A DNA stretch of 64,000 nt. It comes from Euclidia mi. Its lineage: Eukaryota > Arthropoda > Insecta > Lepidoptera > Erebidae. The notes beneath the pieces were generated by a model. That model did not search any database. It was not told the DNA's origin and saw only the letters and a program-made list of their open reading frames with translations. Shown here one piece after another: positions 56,273 through 64,000 of this stretch. Where the stretch lies: NCBI GenBank assembly GCA_944739405.2, contig OX123187.2:36808394-36872393 (forward strand). The letters run 5' to 3'. Numbering within the stretch: the first letter of the stretch is position 1; every line of letters starts with the position of its first letter. The position numbers and the translations under genes are program-made.

Positions 56273-56357
56273 GGATCCCTCTTAGCTTCACCGCGGATGC
56301 CCAATCCACGGTTACTGAGCCCCCCCACCACGACAAGGTGGAGATCCTACGGGGGGG
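56273..56357 (-). ncRNA. HDV-like self-cleaving ribozyme
   Basis: Numbering nt 1 as 56357 on the minus strand, every element of the HDV double pseudoknot is present. P1 is C1-7 with G32-38. J1/2 is GUA. P2 is 11-17 with 79-85 (GGAUC with GAUCC, plus U-G and C-G). P3 is A19-C21 with G29-U31, with a 7-nt L3 UUGUCGU; its UCG matches the UCG of the HDV L3. P4 is a 9-bp stem ACCGUGGAU with AUCCGCGGU. J4/2 contains GCUAAG as in the antigenomic HDV ribozyme, putting the catalytic cytosine at nt 73 (56285). The predicted cut is exactly at the element/duplication boundary. P1.1 is the weakest part of the model. Confidence 0.85.
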
Positions 56358-56495
56358 ACCCAATCGCACCTAGGTCCATTTTTATCATAAAATATAATTC
56401 ACAGACACCACTATAACTGTCCGTATCTTCTTCTCTACTTGTCTAATCATCTAGAGCTGGAAGAGAATCAGCTGATGATTCACTCTCACTATCGT

Positions 56496-58092
56496 TTATT
56501 CTTTTTTTTTAATTATTTTTGTTTTCTTTTTGGATGGGGTAGTTTTTTGCCTGATTTTTTCAATGTGATCTTTATTTGTTACCACTTTCGCATGCTGTTT
56601 GCGGGTTGATATTTTAGGTTGAAGCATCAGTGGAATAGGTCTGATTGATTCAAAACTAGACGTAGAAGGCGATTGAAAATCATTTGAACATCCAGGTATA
56701 GGTTCAGATTCTGTGGTTGGGCTGTTATTAAAATTTGTTTCTTCAGCTAAAGCGGTTGTTATTGCAGTAGTGAGGGGTTCAGGAAGCAGTATTGTTTCTA
56801 GGGTAGCTGGCAAATCACTTGCTGTAGAAATCATTGACTGAGAAACCTGTATAGTACCCGAATGAGTAATTGAGACATTTTGTACTCTTGCGCTGTCAGA
56901 AATAGAAAAAGCGTGGTCTGGTATCTCTTCCGGATTAAATGGAAAGATACCACAAGCCTTAAAACCAGAAACTCCATTTTCAATTGTTGCAGCCATAGTC
57001 CAAGCATAATTTAAAAGTCCTCCAAATTGATATCTGGTCAAACGGCGACCTGGGTGATTAAAAATCCAGTTTGATAGGGCCTTTTTCTAGTACGATTTCA
57101 ATGGTTTGAAAAAACTGCGGTCCAGAGGTTGTAGGTAATGTGTGGTGTGGCTGGGTAGGCACAATAACACAATGTCATTTTCAAATGCAAAATCTAACAC
57201 ACGTACATCCGAGCAATGTGAACTGTGGCCGTCTAAGATCAGTATAACTTTGCCAGGCTCCTTTCTAGGACAAAAGTTCCTTAAGCCATTCGAGAAATAT
57301 TTCAGCATTGACGTAGGCAGACTTCTCTCCCATTTTTACAACGGAACCAGGTGGCATACCATCTTCAAATTCGTTTTTTTTCCTTATCCCTTTAAACACA
57401 CAATATGGTGGTAGAAATCTTCCTTCAGCGTTACAGCACGCAAGAACACTTATTGTTTCGCCTTTTTCTGCAGAGGTTAATATATGCACGTCTTTTGCCC
57501 CTTTGGTAGCCACTACCTTGCCGGGATCATTGTTGAGCTGTAGACCACTTTCATCCATGTTGAAGATTTTACTAGGCTTTCCCACTAGGCCATGGTGATC
57601 TAATAATTCTTTCAGTATGTCGAAATAATTACTAACTTCCTGCCTATTCATACCAAGGCCACGAGCGAATGATACTCGTTCGGCTTTTCTAATAGTTAGC
57701 GTTGGATTACGTCTCAAGAAGGAATTAAACCAATCTCGTCCTGCCAGTTTGTTTTCACAGTTAAATCGGTGTTTTATGCCATTTTTTTCAGCAAACGAGT
57801 ATGCCAGCTTTCGCACCGTTAATGAAGTCGGTGGGTATCCTACACCTTCCATTTTTTTTATGTATTCTACTAGCTCAGCTTCGTATTTACCCAAACAACA
57901 ACTAGGACCCAGGTTACCTTTCACCAAGTTGTTTTTTTTTATTCGGCGCTGTAGTGTACGATATGGTATCCCATACTTCATGGCTGCTTTCCAGAGAGTA
58001 TTTTGACCAGTTTTGACCTCATCTGCAGCACTCACTAAACTTTCTTCCGTCCATGATCCTCGCTCAGTCTTGCGTACGTACCGGCGAGGCAT
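56496..58092 (-). pseudogene. Tigger/jerky-like transposase, frameshifted and with an in-frame stop
   Basis: The start at 58092 (MPRRYVRKTERGSW) gives 275 intact residues: a psq/CENP-B-type HTH (about 10-55), a Tc5-type HTH (about 70-150) and the first catalytic D180 in FNMDESGL. A frameshift near 57265-57280 moves the frame. The continuation (from about 57270) has the second aspartate in LILDGHSSH and the third in LQPLDRSFF, 36 residues apart (DD36D). A TAG at 57087-57089 right after FFKPLKSY then interrupts it, but the same frame goes on through NHPGRRLTRYQFG and GFKACGIFPFNP to a Lys-rich C-terminus at 56496. The catalytic triad is complete, so inactivation rests on these two lesions. An HTH plus DDE protein of this kind cuts and pastes the element at TA sites. 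Confidence 0.9.
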
Positions 58093-58132
58093 TGTTCACC
58101 TAAAAAAATACAAGAAACTTAAATAGCCTCAC

Positions 58133-58562
58133 GGGTAAGACGCCACCCGGTCGGGGTAAAATGCCACATGGCATCATGCCCCGCTGTATCAACTGGCATA
58201 TCACCCCAACACATAAAACTAGCTGTCACATGATGTCAAATAAAAATGGCGTCCTCGCGAACGAAATTAGCAACCTAATTAAGAAGGTTACTAAGTAAAT
58301 CATGATAAATCAACACGATCCATCGATAAATATTAGCAAAAATGTTTTATTGGCGTTCTAAATAACATAAATTTTATAAAAAGTACAGTATTTTCAGTTC
58401 TTACCTTAAAATTATAACAATAATTAATGATATCGCGTTCCCGTTCGAACCACCTTGACGAAAGGCCGAATGGAGCAAAAAATGCGCACTGTGTCGCCAT
58501 CTGTGCCACGAAGTTAGAAAATACAGCGTTGTGGCATCTTACCCACACTGGCATATTACACC
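58133..58562. repeat. Right subterminal GGGTAARATGCC motifs
   Basis: GGGTAAGACGCCAC (58133), GGGGTAAAATGCCAC (58153), reversed GGCATCATGCCCC (58170), GGCATATCACCCC (58195), GGCATCTTACCCA (58533) and GGCATATTACACC (58550, within the TIR). Two of them lie 40-60 bp upstream of the transposase ATG, where binding could also repress transcription (inference). Confidence 0.75.
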
Positions 58563-58756
58563 TACTCACCTATATAAGATATTTTTACCTGCACTTGCCA
58601 AATCAATATTTTGCATTTAGATAGGTACCCGAGACAAAGGAAACAAGAAAATTAAATAAAAATGAAATTGTAGATGACGGGCGGACCATTGATCAAACTT
58701 ATGGCGCTTTTACTTATCGAAGCAGTATCTCGTATTGACTACGAGGTACAGCTAGT

Positions 58757-59053
58757 TTTCATCTCTTATTAGGTAGTATATGATTACCATATTCTACCAC
58801 ATACACGTCGTCTCCTAGTCCCAAGCTAAGCAGAAATTGTGCCAAGGGTACTATGTCATATATAGACAATGAATAAACACATAAATCCTTTTGTTGTATA
58901 TACTCACAGTAATTCACATATAATACATAGAAATACCCATACCAAGACAAACATGCATACGAACAAGCATTTTTCACTGGAGCAGGAATCGAACTCACAA
59001 CCTTCAGCATGGCAGTCGATTTCACTCCCGCTACGCCACTGAGTCGTAGTACT
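58757..59053 (-). mobile_element. tRNA-derived SINE, second family
   Basis: On the minus strand it begins GACTCAGTGGCGTAGCGGG (A box TGGCGTAGCGG) followed by GTTGTGAGTTCGATTCCTG (B box). The body contains TGTCTTGGTATGGGTATTTC and GTACCCTTGGCACAATTTC and ends near GTGGTAGAATATGG. The family differs from that at 22073/40427. No target-site duplication was identified. Confidence 0.8.
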
Positions 59054-59929
59054 TCCACAGTGTCTTAGAAAAGCTGGCTCATTCTTGCTAAAACTAGCAA
59101 AGTTAGTTGTCTAGTAGTTAAGTTAAGCGTATGTTATCCGGGCTCAGCCTCAAAGTTAGGACTCAAGCTCGTAGTACGTAAGTAACGATACGGTGAAAAC
59201 TATAAGATAACTAGATAGAAGTGTTTCATGCCTACATTTTGTCTACCATGTTTGGTCCTCCATCTAAAGTAGATCAAATACAAAATTCGGTATTCCCACA
59301 TTATGAATTCATAGCGTAATAACTATTGTTTCCAGGGGCGTATGGGCTCTGACCCTTGCCAGTAACTAGGATTCCAGCTTAATTTAGATTTACTGTACTT
59401 GTAATTTGTGTAGTATTTTGATTTCGCCGCGTAATCACTGTCAGATGAAACAATACCGAGCTGTTTCAGCAATCGAATAAATACATAGTTCCACGAAAGT
59501 GCGGGCAAACGTCAAATTGTGCAGTAGTTGCGTTGCATCGTTATCGACAGAAATCACATGACAATTGAATACGGATGTGTGTCGTCGGTAATGATAGTGG
59601 TAACGATGGCCAAAAATATTTTGAATGTGAAGAGAACACTATTTGTATAATTTAATGGACCATATCAGATTTAAGGCAATGATGATCAAAAGCACAAACT
59701 GCATAATCAACACTTATGACAACTTAATTGTATACATCCATATTTATATGAGCGAAAAACAAAATATTTGTTACCTACAATCAAAAAGTCTTTAAGATTA
59801 TAATTAAGGTATTTGTTTAAACTCTTACCACATATTCCATAAGACCGTACAATCTAAAATGTTTGAGTTATAATCCACCTTTTTCCAGAGTAGGTGCTTG
59901 TTTGCGAAATAATCTTACTATATAAAATC
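59054..59929. other. Spacer, nothing recognised
   Basis: No supported feature. Confidence 0.4.
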
Positions 59930-60120
59930 CTTGCGTTACTGACTGACTGACAGACACGCTGGAGCCGAAAATATTGGGCGCAGGAAGCTGAAATTTGGCA
60001 TGTATGTTCCTAGGGGACCGTAGGGGTGCACTAAGAAGGGATTTCCCGAAATTCCCACGGGATCGGCCAAAACGGGTAAATTAAAAAAAAATTGCAGGCG
60101 TAGCTGCTGGCGTCGACTAG
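59930..60120 (+). mobile_element. Short dispersed element, copy B
   Basis: About 97% identical to 54562-54760, ending GCTGGCGTCGACTAG. It lies 5.2 kb from copy A in the same orientation. Confidence 0.85.
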
Positions 60121-60296
60121 TCTTATATAAAATGCGAAATCGTTACTAAATTCTGTGTCTATAACTAACAAAAAAGCTTTAAAATTGAAATTTACAAAAA
60201 TATAGCAATAACAGGTGAATTTCAGTTACGGAGACACGTCTCAACTGAAACAAGCCAACTTCACAGAAGGTATTAGCATGCCTTAGTGTTCAAACA

Positions 60297-60618
60297 CAAT
60301 AGGGTATTTGACTACAAAAATCAAATTAGTCCGTCAGTTAGATTATCGCAAAATATTGGATACGTATTTTTTGTTTTATCAAATCAGTAAAAAAATACGA
60401 AGATAAAACGCATCAAAGATAGAGAAACGTATAAGAGTGGGGGGTTGTAACGTCACTTGCCAGTAAAAGTGTACTGGCAAGTGACGTCACAAGAGTTTTC
60501 AGAGAAGTTTGTCGTCTTAATTTTTTGTTTACGCGACTAAAGAAAATATACGTGTCCAATATTTTTTGGAAATCTATCTGACGGACTAATTCGATTTTTT
60601 TAGTCAAATACCCTATTG
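60297..60618. mobile_element. Foldback MITE, well-preserved copy
   Basis: Terminal inverted repeats CAATAGGGTATTTGACTA are perfect at both ends and continue with decreasing identity through TTAGTCCGTCAG and AATATTGGA. The centre is a further palindrome (60450-60465 with 60472-60487, ACGTCACTTGCCAGTA and complement). The whole 322 bp folds back on itself. The overlapping 64-codon frame is incidental. Confidence 0.88.
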
Positions 60619-61785
60619 CACTTTCTATTTCTGACTGTCATTGTCGGACGGGACGAGGCGACACGACCGCAGAGAGACTGGGCGCAAGATAAACGGCTTG
60701 TTTTGCGAAGGTCAGGGTCTACCCCTTTCAGCTTCTTGACTCCGAGCTACAATTGAATAAACTATTATTAACCCATTTGCTGTCCGGCGCGAGGCATAAT
60801 AGAAAATTGTCGTGAATGATATATGATACACGGAATAGTGAAACTGTTACGACAAAGACATGTATATTCTGCATTTAGATTGGTTGCAACTCTCACACGA
60901 GTCAAAAGTGTAAAGTCTATTAACAGAAAACCCAAACTCACCTCGATTCGGTATTCAAATCCTAGTTCTCATGATACTCAGTAATCTATAATATCGCTAG
61001 AACCCGACAGGAAAACGAAAAAGTAGTACCTTGCACACACTTGTTTTTGCCCCAAAATAACAAACCAAAAATGGCGCCATATTTTGTAAACATCAACATT
61101 ACTTTCCTTAAGAGGTAAACAAGGATTATAGTGGAGTGTCAGCTATCGCGAGTGCTGGCACTCGATTTATCCACGTCCCGCTCATAGCTGGCACACAACG
61201 TGACAGGTGAAGCAAGGTAACACTCTGTATACATATGTGATGTTTGTTCTTAACATTTATGAGGGATCTGAGCTTATGTTATATCTATAGGTACATATAA
61301 AATCACTTATCCTAATTGACATACCATCGCAGATAATGTTATACTAAAGCTAGAAACTAAAAAAGAATGACAAGGGGTCCTTTACTAACGTATCCACTTT
61401 TTACCCGACTACGGCGAAGCCAAAAGGAAGGGTAATGTTTTTTAGTTTTCCACTCTAAGAGAGTAAAATAAAAGTTGAAATTGTATCATAACTAAATTTT
61501 ATAAATGTTAACTTCCTATTTATTTTTAAGAAATAATTTATTGATTAATTATTGAATTCTGCAATTAATGATTGATGAGCTTTTTGTTCAGCTACTATTC
61601 AAACTTTATTTAATCAAAACCCCATTTCAATATTCAAACGGAGGTTATAAAAGTACTACAATCAGTTTTGCAATTTCACTTTTCATAAAATTAAATTGCC
61701 ACTCTTGACACGCTAGTGATAAAATATACACGAAGAAAATATTTTTAGTGAAAATAAGAACTTTCAATTGAGTAGCTACTCCTTT
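60619..61785. other. Spacer with one small repeat fragment
   Basis: At about 61400-61440 CGACTACGGCGAAGCC and AAAAGGAAGGGTAATG are the reverse of the end of the GC-rich insertion at 39790-39820. Otherwise unrecognised. Confidence 0.4.
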
Positions 61786-62609
61786 TTAGGGTTCCGTAGT
61801 CCACAAGGAACCCTTATAGTTTCGTCATGTCCGTCCGTCTGTCCGTCCGCAGCCTAGCTCAAAGACGCCTGGTGCTAGTAAGCTGATATTTGACATGAAT
61901 ATAGACATAAGATATTGCAACAAAACTGTAGAATAAAATTTAGGAAAATATTTTTTTAAGGGTATCTCCCCTACATATATAGTGGGGTTGAATTTTTTTT
62001 GGTTGAGTATCCCATCATGTGGGATATCATTAGATAGGTTTTAAAAAAATATTATTAGTTTGCTCAAATCATTTTACGATCAAGTGATTGGTTTGTCAAA
62101 TATCAAGCTTTGAAGTGAAAAAAATTGTTAGACTCAAGTGTCCCCCCCCTCTGCCGGCTAAACTATTAATTTGGAAGAGGTGAAAAAAATCACAAATGTA
62201 GTACATATAACGAATTTAAAAGGAAAACTATCACGGCTAAGTAGATATCACTAGTTTACGAGTAATCGTCGGTTAACTTATAAATACCTATGTCTGTGAG
62301 TTTACATTGGGCGCGCTGGCTTAATCTTAAAGATATACGTACTTTGGTATGTAATGTACTACGGTACTACGTAAATATAGTAGTAGTATATCTTGGAAAC
62401 CACATTTTATGTTTACAATACATAACTGGATACATACCTAGTATTTTTCTAAACAAAACTTAGGTTCTTATAATAGTGTTATTAAAATATTTTTTCAGCA
62501 AAATAAACAGTCGGATTTGTTGTACATGAATACCTTTTGCAGCAAGTCATTATGGGCAACTACGGAACCCTACATTGCGCGTGGCCCGACACGCACTTGG
62601 CCGGTTTTT
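61786..62609 (-). mobile_element. Repeat with GGGTTCCGTA ends, longer copy
   Basis: On the minus strand it starts AAAACCGGCCAAGTGCGTGT and ATGTAGGGTTCCGTAG and ends GGACTACGGAACCCTAAAA. Same end blocks as 29950-30492 but 824 bp with a different interior. Confidence 0.75.
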
Positions 62610-63170
62610 AAATTTAGTTATGAATTCTAAATGTGGTTTAATATTAATTTTAGTCTGCTTATTTATAACTCTGTGATGCGGATGATAAAATATATGATAT
62701 AAATAAATGGCTTTAGAGTCGCACGTAATAGGCGACTATTCTACCAGGCAAATTACCTGAAGGCATGTTCCGCCTGAAACTGTGATAAAAATCTCAAAAA
62801 CGATCTTTATTTATTGAACTCTACTTAGACATTTCTAATCGGTACCCAAATACTCACGCAGTATATAATCAGTATATGTCGCAGAACGATTGTATAAACC
62901 TATTTATATTCGATGATATGACACCAAAACAATGTAAGTACACGGCAAGATAATTGAATTGATTGCTGTCCTTGTTAAGCCTACCTAATCGGCCCTCAAG
63001 CACTTAGATAATCTGTACTCCGACGCCAAACGCATGAAACACTGTCACGGTACATAAATATAAAATTAGAATTTCGTTGCAAAAAATAGGGACCTCAATT
63101 TCGGGGTAGCATAATTTCGTCAGGTCCTCTCTCCTTCACATGTCCAGCCTGGCTATTTCTTCATTTCCTT
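62610..63170. other. Spacer, nothing recognised
   Basis: No supported feature. Confidence 0.4.
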
Positions 63171-63425
63171 TTGTGTGTAATTCTACAAGTAGGTATTCGT
63201 CGATTCACCCGGTCGTCCTTGAATAAATTGCTGTATAAATATACAAACAACCTCCTTTCCAATACTCCGAGGGACGTTAAGGACTTACCTTTTCAAGTGT
63301 TACGTCGGGTGAGGTTTGATGGGTATTTAAAAAGCAATCAAGAGAAATTATATTTCTTTTTATACGACAAAGGTGGCAAAGAAATACACGTAGTAAATGG
63401 TAAAATGTATCTTCAAGGTTTTTAA
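63171..63425 (+). other. Unrecognised 84-codon frame, possible terminal exon
   Basis: From about residue 33 the frame has a balanced, protein-like composition (DVKDLPFQVLRRVRFDGY, then KLYFFLYDKGGKEIHVV and a TAA after LQGF). A pyrimidine-rich CCTCCTTTCC and a CCGAG before GACGTTAAGG could be a splice acceptor, making this the last exon of a host gene. I do not recognise the protein and cannot exclude a repeat-derived frame. Confidence 0.25.
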
Positions 63426-63857
63426 CATCCGACTGTATCACTTGTACCTACTTTACAAAGAAGATTCTTGCCAATTTCAACATTACAATGACGATTATTG
63501 ACGTAGTATTGCGTATTGTTCAGTAAGTAATAAAGCCTGAAGGGCAACCTCTTTACCTACCTTAGACATAATCCTTCTGGTATGCAGCTATCTTGACGGA
63601 GTTAGCTTTGCTTCTTTAGTGCTAAGAAACATTGTTATGTTTATGCTGATGAATACTTACCATCACGTGGGTGGCTGACTGGAACAAAAGGGGATAATTA
63701 CTATCTAGTGCATGTCTAGTGTCTGAGAATCAACTACACTTCATGAATAACTCAGTGTTCTTTGTCCGAAATGCTCTGTACTATGAAAATGCCTTTCTAC
63801 GTACATATTAACTTTTTAAAATATTTTCTTCCCTTTTTCCCTAATTTCCCTAATTTG

Positions 63858-64000
63858 AACGACAGAGTAAAGAACTGTGAGATAAGAGAGTGTTGTGGGG
63901 CAAAAGAAGATGTAGTAACAACCATTGAGAAAGGTATGTTAAGATGGTTTGGAGTTTGGACACATGGAAAGGAAGGATGATGAATAACTGACCAATAAGT
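63858..64000 (+). pseudogene. LINE RT C-terminal region, decayed, runs off right edge
   Basis: NDRVKNCEIRECCGAKEDVV then EKGMLRWFG is the post-RT segment of a lepidopteran LINE ORF (known form: R-x-G-LKEDVVTRVERGMLRWFGH). A frameshift near 63950 and a TAA after MERKDDE break it, and LTNK follows at the edge. Confidence 0.75.

Larger units (their letters stand above)
55750..56357 (-). mobile_element. 608-bp GC-rich structured retroposon with 5' HDV-like ribozyme
   Basis: Inserted in the Tigger-like element with the 13-bp duplication ACCCAATCGCACC at 55737-55749 and 56358-56370, and a poly(A) tail (Ts from 55750). On its own strand the order is: self-cleaving ribozyme (56357-56273), two tandem paralogous stem-loops (56172-56114 and 56079-56021), then hairpins at 56008-55977, 55959-55935, 55927-55882 and 55847-55831, then the end TTGGTTTTTAGTCAGTAAG and GGTTGGAAAATCCTC before the tail. 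It has no LINE domains. A 163-codon frame (56331-55840) is GC-driven and probably not coding. Best read as a non-coding SINE-like retroposon or an internally deleted LINE. It is far richer in GC than anything else here. Confidence 0.88.
55220..58570 (-). mobile_element. pogo/Tigger-like DNA transposon
   Basis: Left end GTAAGTCGGTGTAAAACGCC and right end (reverse complement) GGTGAGTAGGTGTAATATGC form degraded terminal inverted repeats of about 20 bp. TA dinucleotides at 55218-55219 and 58571-58572 fit the TA target duplication of the Tc1/mariner/pogo superfamily. It encodes a CENP-B-type transposase on the minus strand (56496-58092) and is 3.35 kb long including a 608-bp nested retroposon. Both subterminal regions carry multiple GGGTAARATGCC-like motifs. 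The element is dead: its transposase is interrupted. Confidence 0.85.

Noticed and set aside
55840..56331. 163-codon minus-strand frame and overlapping GC-rich frames in the nested retroposon
   Set aside because: The frames arise from few stop codons in GC-rich DNA. They cross the ribozyme and several hairpins, repeat Arg/Gly/Pro-rich runs, and frames are open on both strands.
1..64000. CRISPR array, bacterial operon or phage content
   Set aside because: No regularly spaced identical repeats with unique spacers, no ribosome-binding-site-led gene series; the content is that of an insect nuclear genome.

Overview
The window looks like an intergenic or intronic, repeat-dense stretch of a moth or butterfly (Lepidoptera) nuclear genome. 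The reasons are its low GC content, the lack of any compact or operon-like gene layout, and several dispersed families I associate from memory with Lepidoptera: tRNA-derived SINEs, RTE-type LINE tails ending in ATGATG runs, and elements with AGGGTTCCGT ends. No database was consulted. I found no host protein-coding gene I could support. Every recognisable coding sequence belongs to a transposable element.

Left part (1-21 kb). A LINE ORF2 remnant runs off the left edge (1-458). A possible solo LTR follows (about 1576-2469). Then comes a very recent tandem duplication of 3,758 bp (copy 1 4879-8637, copy 2 8638-17784). Copy 2 is split by a complete non-LTR retrotransposon on the minus strand (9431-14807) with 12-13 bp target-site duplications, an intact ORF1 (zinc knuckles) and an intact ORF2 (endonuclease, reverse transcriptase, RNase H, CCHC). 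The duplicated unit carries an elaborate nested palindrome but no convincing gene.

Middle part (21-54 kb). This is layered repeats: a large imperfect inverted repeat (21.8-24.3 kb) with a SINE inserted in one arm and an RTE-LINE tail between the arms, several copies of a few retroposon families, nested insertions at 39.1-39.9 kb, a second tandem duplication (34770-38082, about 1.65 kb unit, TTAA at every junction), two members of a foldback MITE family (52.5 and 60.3 kb), and several perfect or near-perfect palindromes.

Right part (55-64 kb). A pogo/Tigger-like DNA transposon (55220-58570) has degraded TIRs, many subterminal 12-mer motifs and a transposase broken by one frameshift and one in-frame stop. 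Nested in it is a 608 bp GC-rich minus-strand retroposon (55750-56357) with a 13 bp target-site duplication and a poly(A) tail. Its first 85 nt fold as a hepatitis-delta-virus-like (HDV-like) self-cleaving ribozyme, followed by a series of stem-loops, two of which are tandem paralogues with compensatory stem changes and an identical apical loop. I consider this the most interesting object here: a structured-RNA retroposon that may define its own 5' end by self-cleavage. A tRNA-derived SINE and the edge of a decayed LINE close the window.

The order of events can be read directly in three places. The 3.76 kb duplication came before the LINE insertion. The Tigger-like element came before the ribozyme retroposon. 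The 39.1 kb retroposon came before its two nested insertions.
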